Notes: generated from the sequence alone by a model not told the origin. A stretch of DNA of 64,000 bases from Pirellula sp. (GCA_013822735.1 PNKZ01000004.1:62001-126000); one strand, 5' to 3'. Numbered from the stretch's first letter, positions 18,189-27,715 are shown. Numbers and translations are program-made.

Positions 18189-19280
18189 ATGCATCGTCGC
18201 GACGCATTGAAGCGATTGGCAAGCCTGCTGCCCGTCGGCATGCTTACCTCTAACGGAAATTGCCCGGCATTACGCGCCGCAGAACCGTCGGCAAGCGTCA
18301 ACTCCTCGGCCTATGCAATCGAGCGAACGATCGAAATTGAAATCGATCCGGTGACGGAAGAGGCCGCGGTCGCTACAACGGCGGCGATCAGCCCGAACGG
18401 TCAAGTCGTGGCGGCCGGCGCCGACGATCATCGCATTCGACTCTGGAACATCGCCGACGGCAGCCTCATCACGCAACTTCGCGAACACACGGACTGGGTC
18501 CGCGCCGTCGCTTTTCACCCGACCGGCAAGAAGCTGGCATCGGGAAGCGACGATCACAGCGTGCTGCTCTGGGATCTCGAATCCAACGCCGTCGCACATC
18601 GCTTCGAAGTCGCCACCGGCGTCATTCACAATGTCGCGTTCCGACCCGACGGCAAGCTGCTCGCCTCAGTCGGCTTCGACGACACCGTGCGGCTCTACGA
18701 CGTCGATGGCGGCAAGCTCGTGCAAGAGCTCAAGTGCTCCGCTTCCGATGTGAGAGCCGTGGCGTTCTCTCCCAATAATCAAAAGTTGGCTGCCGCCGGA
18801 CGCGACGGCGTGGTTCGCATCTGGGACCTCTCCGACTTCAAGCCGCAGGCCGACGTTCCGGCGCACCGCATGCGTATTCGGGCGATCGCTTTCACGCCCG
18901 ACGGTGCGCAATTCGCCACGGCAGGCGACGATCGCAAGCTCTTCCTTTGGAACATTGACGGCTCACGCTCCGCAGCGCTCGCCGCGCCGCCGGGTCGCGT
19001 GTTTTCGCTGGTGTTCTCGGGCCCAGATCATTTGGCGATGGGAGGGAGCGATAATTTGATTCGCGTCCTAGACGTTCGCTCGCGTCGCGAGATCGCTCAA
19101 CTTGCGGGCCACACGGGAAGCGTTGCCGCGCTCGACTGCCACGCCGATTCCGGCATGCTGGCCTCGGCGGCATTCGACACGACCGTTCGGCTTTGGAAGC
19201 CGCAAGGCGCCGCACGCCCGGCTGCGAAGGTAACGCAAGTACCGACGCTGGCTCCCAAATCGGATCGATATCAGAAGTAA
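18189..19280 (+). CDS. Exported WD40-repeat protein
   Basis: 363 residues from the ATG at 18189, preceded by AGGGAAG. The N-terminus HRRDALKRLASLLPVGML looks like a twin-arginine-type signal. Six or seven WD40 repeats span about 75-340, several ending in the classic Trp-Asp or Trp-Asn (IRLWNI, VLLWDL, VRIWDL, LFLWNI, VRLWKP). WD40 propellers are binding scaffolds; no enzymatic domain is attached. It lies 100 bases upstream of the large surface protein on the same strand. Confidence 0.85.
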   Translation: MHRRDALKRLASLLPVGMLTSNGNCPALRAAEPSASVNSSAYAIERTIEIEIDPVTEEAAVATTAAISPNGQVVAAGADDHRIRLWNIADGSLITQLREHTDWVRAVAFHPTGKKLASGSDDHSVLLWDLESNAVAHRFEVATGVIHNVAFRPDGKLLASVGFDDTVRLYDVDGGKLVQELKCSASDVRAVAFSPNNQKLAAAGRDGVVRIWDLSDFKPQADVPAHRMRIRAIAFTPDGAQFATAGDDRKLFLWNIDGSRSAALAAPPGRVFSLVFSGPDHLAMGGSDNLIRVLDVRSRREIAQLAGHTGSVAALDCHADSGMLASAAFDTTVRLWKPQGAARPAAKVTQVPTLAPKSDRYQK

Positions 19281-19380
19281 ACGCTACGCGACGTGCGAAC
19301 GATTCGCCGCCGAACAAGAATAATCAGTACCGCAGATTCGCCGGCAAACCGCGCCGAACGATACACACGGAGGAGAGAAC

Positions 19381-22300
19381 GTGGGCTTTCTTTCTCGATG
19401 GTTGCGAGCAGACGGGGCGCACGAAGCGCCGCAATCTGCGTCGAAGCGCGACATGAAGCGTCGCTGCCGAATCGAAAAGCTGCAAGATCGTCGCCCCATG
19501 GCGGCCGACATCCACCTCGGCGCAGTCTACTACGAAGACACGACCGACGGCGAAGACACCTCGCCCGACGTGATCGACATCACCTGGACCGGCGGTCCGG
19601 CCGGCGGTGAGTTGACGACGCTGATCATCAACATGGACAAGAATAACAACGGTATTCTTGATCCGGGCGAGACGTTCTTTGATACCGCCGGCACGAACTT
19701 CGGCGTCGGCGGCTTCGGCAACTCCGATCTGCAACTTGTGGCGAACGGGTTCACAATCCTGTCGGCATTACCGCTCAACGGCACGGCGGGCAACTGGGAC
19801 GGAGCGACGTCCATCGTCTTGACGTTCTCCGGTTTCGACGCGGGCGAGCATTTGTTGATTAAGGTCGACGTCGACGAGCAAGGATTCCTCGGCGGCGCCA
19901 GCGCGCTCGTCGAGGGTGACGAATTCCAATACACCCACATGACGGCGACATTCAACGCGCCGCACTACAAATCGGCTACCGGATCGGCGGACTTCTTCGA
20001 TCGCTACAGCGATTCCGATGCAGATCGCGTCGGGCTACCGCGCGACGACTACAACGTTCCGCCGGGCCCGGCCGTGCCGGTGCGTACCGCCGGTGCATTT
20101 ATCAATGTCACGCCGGAGCCTCTTTCGAGCATTCGCGGCAATGTGCATGCCGATTACGACGGCGATTGCTTAGTCGATCCGGGCGAACCGCTGCTGCAAG
20201 GCGTGACGATCCAACTACTCGACTCGCTCGGCAACGTCATCCGCACGACGCTCACGGACGTGAACGGCAACTACGAATTTCTCGATCTTGAAGCGGGCAC
20301 TTACTCGGTGCGCGAGATTCAACCGGCCGGATACTTCAACGGCGGCACGATGGTCGGCACGGTCGGGGGCGTCGCAGTCGGCAACGTGCCTACGCCGAAC
20401 ACCATCAGCGGAATCACGCTCGCCTCGGGCCAGAACGGCGTGGAGTACAACTTCTGTGAGAAGTTCGGCTCGATTTCAGGCCGCGTGCACGCAGAGGGCG
20501 ACGGCGATCTGCAGTATGACGCGGGTGAGAAGCTCATCGCCGGCGTGACAATCGAGTTACTTCAGAACGGCGTCGTCATCGCAACGACGACGACCGACGC
20601 TAACGGCGAGTACATTTTCGATCGCTTGCTGCAAGGCACTTACTCCGTTCGCGAAATCCAGCCGGCTCTTTACTTTGATTCCGGCGACAAGATTGGCACC
20701 GTCGGCGGAGTGACTACCGGCACAAACACCTCGAACGACAAGTTCGACGAAATCGCCTTGGTCTCCGACCGGTTCGGAGTGCGCTACGACTTCGTCGAAA
20801 CGTACGGCAGCATCAGCGGTACGGTACACGCCGACGTCAACGGCGACTGCATCCAGAACAACGGCGAGGTGGGCATCGCCGGCGTTCGCATGGAACTGCT
20901 CGATGCCGCGAATAACATCATCGCGGTTACGTACACCGACGCCGACGGCCGCTATAAGTTCAACGGCCTCGAGCGCGGGACATATAGCGTTCGCGAAATC
21001 CAACCTGCCGGGTACTTTGACGGCGGCGACCTCATCGGCACGGTTGCCGGCGTTACCGTCGGCGGCCACGCGGCCAACGACGTCCTCGGCTCCATCGCTC
21101 TTCTCGCCGGACCTGACGGCATCAATTATAACTTCTGCGAGAAGGTGCCCTCTCGCATCAGCGGCGTCGTCTTTCAAGACGGCCCTAAGCTTGTTTCCGA
21201 GACCGATTCGATAGACCCGATCATTGCGAATCTGGCCAACTTACGTGACGGGGTGCTGACGAGCGACGATACGCGACTCCCGGGAGTCGTCGTACGCTTG
21301 ACTCGTCCCGACGGCCAACCGATCTTCGATGTGCGCGGCAATCGCGTCGAATACACCATCACGGGCGCCGACGGTTCGTATCTGTTCGCCGATATTCCTG
21401 CCGGCGAGTACATTGTCACGGAGACGCACCCGGCCGGATACATCGACTGGCTCGACACGCCCGGAACTACGGGCGGCTTGGCAACTCCCCCGGATCGCAT
21501 TACGAACATCGTGATCGGCTGGTCGCAGCATTCGCAGTTCAACAACTTCAGTGAAGTGCTCGTGGGAGTAAAACCGCCGCCACCGTTCATCGTGGTCGTC
21601 GAAACTCCTCCACCGCCGCCGTTTGTTTCAAATTCCATCGCGCCGCCCCCGCCTGCGCCGGTACCGCTCAATCCTCCTCCGGCAATCAATCCTGCCGCCA
21701 TCGACCTCTACAATAGCGGAGTCGTCGGCTACACCTGGCACTTGAGCGTGGTCAACGCCGGCAAGCCGCGCACGCCGCGCATGACGCAAGGCCAGATGGT
21801 CGCGAACTCTCGCGAACTCGAAGAAATCAACGCCGTGCGCCCTGATTGGCGCACCGAAACGGTTAAGCAAGGGCTCTTCCGCTTGCGCACGGGCGACGAC
21901 GATCAAGCCACGGTTCGCGAAGTTCACTTTGGCGTCGATGACGCCATTCCCGTCGCCGGCGACTTCAACGGCGACGGCTCGACCGATGTCGGCGTCTTCC
22001 ATCAAGGCAGCTGGTACGTAGACCTGAACGGCAACGGCGAGTGGGACGAGAAGGATCTCTGGGCCAAGCTCGGCCATCGCGACGATCTACCGGTCACCGG
22101 CGATTGGGACGGCGACGGCAAGGTTGATATCGCAATCTTCGGCCGTGCATGGCCGGGCGATCCGAGACAGATCGCAGCCGACCCTGGTCTGCCGTCGGCT
22201 GAAAACGCCAAGCAAGGCCCGCTCAAGAACCTGCCGCCGCAAGCTGAGGATGCCACGCTCGGCGTGCGCGCCATGCAGCTCACCTCGACCGGCTCGGTCC

Positions 22301-22710
22301 GTTCCGATCTTATTGACCACGTGTTCCTCTACGGCTGGGGCGGCGACGTACCGATCGCCGGCGATTGGACCGGCGAAGGCCAAGAGATGATCGGTATCTT
22401 CCGCGACGGCCAATGGCGCCTCGACCTCACGGGCGACGGCAAGTACACCGCCGAAGACATGGCCTACGCCATGGGTCAACCGGGCGACAAGCCTGTGATC
22501 GGCGACTTCGACGGCGATACCATCGTCGACATGGGCATCTACCGCGACGGCCTGTGGCATATCGACACCAACCACGACCGCGTACTCGATGCTCGCGACC
22601 GAGCCTTCACGTTTGGCGACGCCGCCGACGTGCCGGTGGTGGGCGATTGGGACGGCGACGGCATCGACGACCCAGGCCTCTACCGCAACGAGCCCGGCAA
22701 CGCGCAGTAA
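19381..22710 (+). CDS. Large surface protein: SdrD B-type repeats plus FG-GAP-like repeats
   Basis: 1109 residues from the GTG at 19381, which is supported by GGAGGAG 5 bases before it. The N-terminus has the planctomycete export motif RRCRIEKLQDRRPMAAD at about 26-42 instead of an ordinary signal peptide. A globular region with Ca-binding-like DKNNNGILDPGE follows at about 45-245. Four SdrD B-like (Cna-B class) repeats start near residues 249, 362, 475 and 590, the first three spaced 113 residues apart and each containing SVREIQPA. A Pro-rich spacer lies at about 730-780. FG-GAP/VCBS-like repeats (AGDFNGDGSTDVGVF and others) fill about 860-1105. No LPXTG or PEP-CTERM anchor is visible. An adhesin or matrix role is inferred. 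Confidence 0.85.
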   Translation: MGFLSRWLRADGAHEAPQSASKRDMKRRCRIEKLQDRRPMAADIHLGAVYYEDTTDGEDTSPDVIDITWTGGPAGGELTTLIINMDKNNNGILDPGETFFDTAGTNFGVGGFGNSDLQLVANGFTILSALPLNGTAGNWDGATSIVLTFSGFDAGEHLLIKVDVDEQGFLGGASALVEGDEFQYTHMTATFNAPHYKSATGSADFFDRYSDSDADRVGLPRDDYNVPPGPAVPVRTAGAFINVTPEPLSSIRGNVHADYDGDCLVDPGEPLLQGVTIQLLDSLGNVIRTTLTDVNGNYEFLDLEAGTYSVREIQPAGYFNGGTMVGTVGGVAVGNVPTPNTISGITLASGQNGVEYNFCEKFGSISGRVHAEGDGDLQYDAGEKLIAGVTIELLQNGVVIATTTTDANGEYIFDRLLQGTYSVREIQPALYFDSGDKIGTVGGVTTGTNTSNDKFDEIALVSDRFGVRYDFVETYGSISGTVHADVNGDCIQNNGEVGIAGVRMELLDAANNIIAVTYTDADGRYKFNGLERGTYSVREIQPAGYFDGGDLIGTVAGVTVGGHAANDVLGSIALLAGPDGINYNFCEKVPSRISGVVFQDGPKLVSETDSIDPIIANLANLRDGVLTSDDTRLPGVVVRLTRPDGQPIFDVRGNRVEYTITGADGSYLFADIPAGEYIVTETHPAGYIDWLDTPGTTGGLATPPDRITNIVIGWSQHSQFNNFSEVLVGVKPPPPFIVVVETPPPPPFVSNSIAPPPPAPVPLNPPPAINPAAIDLYNSGVVGYTWHLSVVNAGKPRTPRMTQGQMVANSRELEEINAVRPDWRTETVKQGLFRLRTGDDDQATVREVHFGVDDAIPVAGDFNGDGSTDVGVFHQGSWYVDLNGNGEWDEKDLWAKLGHRDDLPVTGDWDGDGKVDIAIFGRAWPGDPRQIAADPGLPSAENAKQGPLKNLPPQAEDATLGVRAMQLTSTGSVRSDLIDHVFLYGWGGDVPIAGDWTGEGQEMIGIFRDGQWRLDLTGDGKYTAEDMAYAMGQPGDKPVIGDFDGDTIVDMGIYRDGLWHIDTNHDRVLDARDRAFTFGDAADVPVVGDWDGDGIDDPGLYRNEPGNAQ

Positions 22711-23163
22711 GCCGGTAACGCGCAGTAAGTCCGAGGCGAGCGTCGAGGCGTAAGCCCGACCTGTTTCCGTCGCTGCGCCTCGATCGTGATATGCATCAGC
22801 TCGGCGATTAAGGCTTTCCCTCGGAATTGCCTCTCCGGCCCGCAAACTCTACGTATTCCACGGAAATTCTCATTTTCCGATTGGACGGGCCCCGGTTTCC
22901 GACCTACTTTTCAGTTGCGGGTCGAACCGTCTGCCTTGCCGGCATAGCGTCTTTCGACTCGCAGCAGCGACGTCTTCCCACCTTAGACTTCGCTGAGCTT
23001 ACGCCTCCCGCCGCGACGTTAAACTCGCCCTCCCTTCTCCTGCTTGCTGTTCCGAATCGCTCCGCAAAATCAGACGCATTCGCCCATTCACTTGCGCGAT
23101 TATTTCTGTTCTGCTGATCGTACCGACTGCCACATCTTTGACGCTCACCTTGGTAAATCAGTC
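22711..23163. other. Intergenic region with an 18-bp tandem copy and a dispersed repeat
   Basis: 453 bases without a credible gene. The first 19 bases continue an 18-bp tandem duplication that starts inside the preceding gene. Bases 22733-22760 match, with one mismatch, a repeat arm at 62371-62398. The remainder should hold the promoter of the FG-GAP gene but shows no obvious boxes. Confidence 0.6.
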
Positions 23164-24210
23164 ATGTCTTGGAACTGCGCTATCGCTGCGCGCGCTTCGA
23201 TGGAACTGCGCCAACTTACCGTGCTCTCCGGCCTCGCGCTTGCCGCGGAGATGCTCTGCGCCGTGGGTGCCGCCGCCGACGAGTTCTCGTCGGGCGAGAC
23301 TAGCGCCTGGCATCTCACCGTGCTCGACGGCGACCTCGTCGAGCGCAGCAGATCACGAATCAATCCATCGCCGCTCCGCCCGATTTCGATCGAGAGCGCG
23401 CAACAAGTCTCGGGCGCCGCTCGCGCCGCCTGGAGCTTGCAGCTCGGCATGGTTCGACCGCCGCATGCCTATCGCACTTCGTTCGGTCCGGTCGACGGCG
23501 TTCCGCTCGCCGGCGACTTCAACGGCGACGGCTTCAGCGAAATGGCCATGTACGTCGACGGCCGCTGGTACGTCGACTTCAACGGCAACAGCCAATGGGA
23601 CGCCCAAGACTTGCTCGTCCATCTCGGCGGTCCGGCCGATCGACCGATCGTCGGCGATTGGAACGGCGACGGCAAAGATGACCTCGGCGTCGTCTCATCG
23701 GCTCGCGGCGCCGTACAAGGCGGCGAACAACTAGCCGCGGTACCCGCCGAAGGCATCATCCTTTGTGCGGCCGGCGAAGAGCTTCAGCGAAGGCGCGCCG
23801 ACCAATCGTTCCGCTTCGGCGACGTCGCAGCCACGCCCCTCGTCGGCGATTGGTCGAACACGGGCCGGCAACAAGTCGGCATGTATGCCGACGGCGTCTT
23901 CACGCTCGACCTCGACGGCGATCACAAGCTCACCAGCGCCGATGCCGTCGTACGGCTCGGCCAAGCGGGCGACCTGCCCGTCGTCGGCGATTTCAACCGC
24001 GACGGCCGCGACGACCTCGGCGTCTATCGCCGCGGCGTCTGGCATATGGATACAACCGGTGACCTGCGTCTGGGCGACGGCGACCTCTCGTACCAACTCG
24101 GCGACAACGACGACACCCCCGTTGTCGGCGACTGGGACGGAGACGGCCGCGACCAAATCGGCGTAGTGCACCGCGAAGCGAACGGAAGTCGACCTCCTTC
24201 CGTTCGCTGA
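23164..24210 (+). CDS. FG-GAP/VCBS-like repeat protein
   Basis: 348 residues from the ATG at 23164; a second candidate, the Met 12 residues on, would give a cleaner signal peptide (VLSGLALAAEMLCAVGAAA). The mature part has at least five repeats with the pattern GDFNGDG-x-DLGV-x-R-x-G-x-W, for example AGDFNGDGFSEMAMY, VGDWNGDGKDDLGVV and VGDWDGDGRDQIGVV. These are calcium-binding-like beta-propeller repeats. They closely match the C-terminal quarter of the preceding large protein, so this gene looks like a partial duplicate of that module. The role is presumably at the cell surface. Confidence 0.8.
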   Translation: MSWNCAIAARASMELRQLTVLSGLALAAEMLCAVGAAADEFSSGETSAWHLTVLDGDLVERSRSRINPSPLRPISIESAQQVSGAARAAWSLQLGMVRPPHAYRTSFGPVDGVPLAGDFNGDGFSEMAMYVDGRWYVDFNGNSQWDAQDLLVHLGGPADRPIVGDWNGDGKDDLGVVSSARGAVQGGEQLAAVPAEGIILCAAGEELQRRRADQSFRFGDVAATPLVGDWSNTGRQQVGMYADGVFTLDLDGDHKLTSADAVVRLGQAGDLPVVGDFNRDGRDDLGVYRRGVWHMDTTGDLRLGDGDLSYQLGDNDDTPVVGDWDGDGRDQIGVVHREANGSRPPSVR

Positions 24211-24273
24211 CCTTTCACGTGCCGCGGGGCTTTCGAAACGAGCCCCCGCACGAACCACCTTCGATGTGGCGGG

Positions 24274-24318
24274 CCGGCCGGAGCTTCACCCCTGAAGCCT
24301 CCGGCCGGTCTGTTTTGT
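24274..24318 (+). terminator. Hairpin terminator after the FG-GAP gene
   Basis: A long stem CCGGCCGGAGCTTCA / TGAAGCCTCCGGCCGG, with one bulged base and a 4-base loop, is followed by TCTGTTTTGTT. It lies between two convergent genes and could serve both. Confidence 0.8.
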
Positions 24319-24335
24319 TGATCTGTGGATGGACG

Positions 24336-24500
24336 CTACTTCAGCTTATCGAGCTCCGCCCTCGTCTCGGCAACTTGCTTCTCCAAGTTCCGCACCTCAT
24401 CCGGCTCGTCGGCCTGCTGCTTGGCAGCCGCCAGCAATTGCTGCAGCTTCGTCAGCTTCTGCTTCAACACTTCACTGCGCTTCTTATCCCGCTTGTCCAT
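24336..24500 (-). CDS. Small coiled-coil protein of unknown function
   Basis: 54 residues from the ATG at 24500 to the TAG at 24336. The whole protein is a charged amphipathic helix with Leu heptads: it begins MDKRDKKRSEVLKQKL and ends VAETRAELDKLK, with a short DEPDEV break in the middle that would give a helical hairpin. Proteins of this kind are common in planctomycetes, from memory. The start lies 17 bases after the stop of the antitoxin-like ORF on the same strand. Confidence 0.7.
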   Translation of the reverse strand: MDKRDKKRSEVLKQKLTKLQQLLAAAKQQADEPDEVRNLEKQVAETRAELDKLK

Positions 24501-24517
24501 CTGGCTCTCTGAATTTG

Positions 24518-24754
24518 TTAGATCGTTTTCGTGATCTCGTCTGCGCGTCGCTTCACTTCATCCCAACTCACTTCCTCAACGGCACCCGAACGAAGTTCCG
24601 CCGACCGCCGACGGACAACATCACGCCATTTTTCGTTGATGAGTGTTTGATCATTCGGATGCAGGGGAGACTCCCCGCCTTCAAGTTCTTGCTGGCGATT
24701 GGTCACCGATAGCTCCAAGGCATTAGCGTGTTGCGAGCCCGACCGAGAACCCAA
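24518..24754 (-). CDS. Addiction-module antitoxin-like protein, possibly degraded
   Basis: At most 78 residues if read from a TTG at 24754; an in-frame stop lies just upstream, and internal TTG or GTG starts are also possible. The C-terminal half, with EKWRDVVRRRSAELRSG and VSWDEVKRRA, fits the small antitoxin family often annotated 'addiction module protein' (Unstab_antitox). The N-terminal half lacks the usual hydrophobic leucine segment. No RelE/ParE-type toxin follows, and the next gene encodes a coiled coil. It is probably an orphan or decaying antitoxin. The start is uncertain. Confidence 0.45.
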   Translation of the reverse strand: MGSRSGSQHANALELSVTNRQQELEGGESPLHPNDQTLINEKWRDVVRRRSAELRSGAVEEVSWDEVKRRADEITKTI

Positions 24755-24878
24755 TCGTCCACGCTACGAAGAAACCAAGAAACCCCAACATCGACCTTTT
24801 GGCCCAATTGCGCCCCACGTCCGAAAACAAATCCTCAAAGTAAACGTTTCCATCCACCGAACCGAGCGATCACCGCAC

Positions 24879-25643
24879 TTACTCAGTGTGAAACACTTCG
24901 TGGCAGTCGTCGCAGCTTTTGCCCAGGCGATCGAGGGCCTTCTTGAAGCCGGCTTCGTCCCCTGCGTGCGAGGTCTTCGAAAGCTCGGCCGCGGCGTCGC
25001 GCATTTCGACGGCCATCGCGTACCACTTCGGCATGTCGGCCGGGTTCTTTACTTCGTGCGTGTCGTAGATCGTCGCTTGGGCGAACGCCAAGAGAATCGC
25101 GGCCCCTTCGGCGCTGTCGTCCTTGGTGCGATCGAAACGTCGCACGTTGCGCCGCAGTCGGCTGTTTACTTCCGCCGTCTCATGCATGAGCTTGCCGAGC
25201 GACGCAAACTTTTCCCATTTCGGCGCCGTGCCGGCTTCCGTCATGGCCAGGGCCTTATTCAGTGCCGCATAGGCAGTCTGTGCGCCGGCGTAATCTTTCG
25301 AGCGGGCCAAGTCGCGGGCCGCGTTCATCACAGCCACGGCCGGGCCTTTTACCTTCGTCTCCTCATCGTGATTGCCGAGCGTCTGCGCCAGCGCGACGAT
25401 CGCGTTCGCCTTTTGCAGAAGCTGATCCTTGTTCTTGCCGTACGACGCTTCATCCGCCATGAACGGCGCGATCTTCGTGAGATAGTTCTTCACCGCGGTA
25501 TCGAGATCGGCGGCGGGCACGATCGTCGACAACTTCGGCGCGGCCGGCGCTTCGGCAAAGCTCAGGCCCACAACGCCAGCAACAAGTGCGACACAGAGAA
25601 TCGGTCCGCAATACTGCGATTTCCAAACGATGCGATGCGACAC
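24879..25643 (-). CDS. Cytochrome c'-like periplasmic haem protein
   Basis: 254 residues if started at the GTG at 25643, which places a Sec signal (YCGPILCVALVAGVVGLSFA) at the N-terminus. The frame is open further upstream but that part is not signal-like. The mature protein is almost all helical, and the only haem motif, CDDCH, sits ten residues from the C-terminus. That placement is the hallmark of cytochrome c' four-helix bundles. The protein is longer than a standard c' domain (about 130 residues), so it may hold two bundles with only the second binding haem. The redox partner is unknown. Confidence 0.75.
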   Translation of the reverse strand: MSHRIVWKSQYCGPILCVALVAGVVGLSFAEAPAAPKLSTIVPAADLDTAVKNYLTKIAPFMADEASYGKNKDQLLQKANAIVALAQTLGNHDEETKVKGPAVAVMNAARDLARSKDYAGAQTAYAALNKALAMTEAGTAPKWEKFASLGKLMHETAEVNSRLRRNVRRFDRTKDDSAEGAAILLAFAQATIYDTHEVKNPADMPKWYAMAVEMRDAAAELSKTSHAGDEAGFKKALDRLGKSCDDCHEVFHTE

Positions 25644-25855
25644 GGCAGAACCTCGTGAGACTGGAACGAACGACCGCCGCCCCGAATAGCGAAGCGAGGC
25701 GGCAAAAGAGAGTCGCCTAGTCTGATTGGCGAGCGCCGCGGCTGTCAAGCAGTCGGGCGAACAGACCGTTTTCGCGACGTATGCCGACGGTTTGACAACT
25801 CGCCTCGGCGACTTCTAAAATCTTGGTTTTCCTGCGGCGGGAGCGATGCCCAGTT

Positions 25856-26917
25856 ATGGCCAAGGCCACGTATAAAGATGCCGGCGTCGACCTCGAAGTC
25901 TACGACCAGGCCATGGCGCGCCTTCCTCGGCTGCTGCACCGCACCTACACGCCCCGCGTTATGCCGCTCGACGGCGGCTTTGCAGGCCTGTTTCAGCTCG
26001 ACTTCGCCAGCCCGCTCTTTGCCCGGAAGTATCAAGAGCCGGTCATGGTTTCGTGCACCGACGGCGTCGGCACGAAGCTGAAGGTCGCCGTCGAAGCAAA
26101 TCGACACCATACGGTCGGCATCGATCTGGTGGCGATGAGCGTCAACGATGCGCTCTGCTGCGGCGCCGAACCGCTGTTCTTCCTCGACTACGTGGCGATG
26201 TCGCATGACGATCCGGTCCGGCTCGAGCAAATCGTCGACGGCGTCACCAACGGCTGCCTCCAAGCCGATTGCGCCCTGCTCGGCGGCGAAACGGCGATCA
26301 TGCCGGATATCTACGCCCGCGGCGATTACGATCTCGCCGGTTTCTGCGTCGGCGTTGTCGAAAAGAAGCAACTCATCGACGGCAAGCAGATTGTGCCCGG
26401 CGACGTCGTGCTCGGCCTCGCCTCCAGCGGCTGCCATTCGAACGGCTACAGCCTCGTGCGCCGCGTGGTGTTCAACATCGCCGGGCTTACCGTCGACACG
26501 AAAGTGCCCGAGCTCGGCGGCACCGTGGCCGACGCCCTGCTGGAGCCGACCAAGATCTACGTGAAGCCGGTTCGCAAGGTGCTGGCCAACTACCGCAAGA
26601 AGCACGTCGTGCACGGCATCGCCCACATCACCGGCGGCGGTCTGCAAGGGAACCTCGAGCGCATCATCCCGCCCGGCTGCCACGCGAGCATCCGCCGCTA
26701 CGATTGGCCGATCCCTCCCGTGTTCCCTTGGCTGCAAAAGCTCGGCGAAATTGAAAACGACGAAATGGATCGCGTCTTCAACATGGGCATCGGCCTCGCG
26801 ATGGTCGTCAGCCCGTATTACGCCGAAAGCATCCGCCACCAACTGCAAGACTGCGGCGTCGAGGCATTCCCCATCGGCGAAATCCTCGCCGGCGGCGAAG
26901 GGGTCGTTTGGGCGTAG
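25856..26917 (+). CDS. purM: Phosphoribosylformylglycinamidine cyclo-ligase
   Basis: 353 residues from the ATG at 25856. PurM closes the imidazole ring to AIR in purine synthesis, using ATP. Seen: the start [16 protein letters not shown], the family segment [73 protein letters not shown] and [10 protein letters not shown]. These run in the normal AIRS N- and C-domain order. It stands alone, with no other pur gene nearby, and is followed at once by the REP repeat of the RAYT unit. Confidence 0.97.
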   Translation: MAKATYKDAGVDLEVYDQAMARLPRLLHRTYTPRVMPLDGGFAGLFQLDFASPLFARKYQEPVMVSCTDGVGTKLKVAVEANRHHTVGIDLVAMSVNDALCCGAEPLFFLDYVAMSHDDPVRLEQIVDGVTNGCLQADCALLGGETAIMPDIYARGDYDLAGFCVGVVEKKQLIDGKQIVPGDVVLGLASSGCHSNGYSLVRRVVFNIAGLTVDTKVPELGGTVADALLEPTKIYVKPVRKVLANYRKKHVVHGIAHITGGGLQGNLERIIPPGCHASIRRYDWPIPPVFPWLQKLGEIENDEMDRVFNMGIGLAMVVSPYYAESIRHQLQDCGVEAFPIGEILAGGEGVVWA

Positions 26918-26930
26918 AGACTCGACTCAC

Positions 26931-27021
26931 AGCGAGCGGCGGGGTTTATCCCCGCCGTCTTCTCTTTAGTTCGCCGTCTGCTTCATTCTCCGGACGGCGG
27001 GGATAAACCCCGCCGCTCGCT
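26931..27021. repeat. REP/BIME repeat, family A, left of the RAYT gene
   Basis: Two inverted copies (26931-26959 and 26993-27021) of a unit whose core GGCGGGGTTTATCCCCGCC is itself a hairpin. Spacer words such as TTCGCCGTCTGCTTCATTC recur in the copy at 27598-27706. It sits between purM and the transposase stop. Confidence 0.9.
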
Positions 27022-27033
27022 TCGGCGATTACG

Positions 27034-27573
27034 TCAAGACGGGACGATCGCGTTGTCTGCGATATGCACAAGGCAGAATTCTTGCTGCTTCACATACCGG
27101 ACCGCACCGAGGATCGAAGTTTCGTCGTGCAGGTAGCGATTACTTCCTCCTTGCGTCCACCATTTGCGAATGCCGCATCGTGCGTTAAGGGCCGCCTGAC
27201 TGACGCCTTTGAGAACGCGCCGCACGGCCGGACCGTTGTCCGGGCACTTCATCACTACGAGATGCAGGTGATTGGCCATCACGGCACCTCGCACGATACT
27301 CCATTCGCGACTTCGCGCCGCTTCGATGAGGCCTTCGGCCACAACCAATGCGTCGTCGAGCCGAAGCAATGTCGTTTCGTGTGACTGCCGTGCTCGTGCC
27401 AGGGCCCGCGTCTCGGCATGGTCGGCATCCACGGGCGTACCGGGAATATTACGCAGCGGCTCAAAACCACCGCGGGCCGACCGTGTATTGGCGACGTAGC
27501 CTCGACGATCGCCGGGCAACCATGTCCCATAGCAGGTCCAAGTGATCAACAGCGCGAACGGTGCATCGTTCAT
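27034..27573 (-). mobile_element. REP-associated tyrosine transposase (RAYT, Y1/HUH family)
   Basis: 179 residues. RAYT proteins are single-strand-DNA nucleases of the IS200/IS605 kind that act on REP hairpins. The HUH motif is NHLHLVV (His102, His104) and the candidate catalytic Tyr is Tyr160 in GAVRYVKQQEF. The N-terminal LLITWTCYGTWLPGDRRG is typical of this group. The gene is enclosed by nearly identical family A REP elements: its stop is 12 bases from the left one and its start 24 bases from the right one. A third copy lies at 44259-44338. The frame is intact, so it may be active. Confidence 0.9.
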
Positions 27574-27597
27574 CGATGTTTCACAAGATTTAAGCCC

Positions 27598-27706
27598 GCG
27601 AGCGGCGGGGTTTATCCCCGCCGTCTGCTCTTTCGTTCGCCGTGTGCTGTATCGTTCGCCGTCTGCTTCATTCTCCGGACGGCGGGGATAAACCCCGCCG
27701 CTCGCT
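27598..27706. repeat. REP/BIME repeat, family A, right of the RAYT gene
   Basis: Inverted arms at 27598-27625 and 27678-27706 match the left-hand element almost base for base. An extra copy of the TCGTTCGCCGTGTGCTGTA-like spacer makes it 18 bases longer. It ends 9 bases before the DsbD-like stop, so it also separates those genes. Confidence 0.9.
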
Positions 27707-27715
27707 GGAGAGCTT

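Noticed and set aside
26931-27706. Direct repeats considered as a CRISPR array
   Set aside because: Only two composite hairpin copies, separated by a gene, and no regular 30-40 base spacers. They fit REP/BIME elements. No cas genes are in the window.
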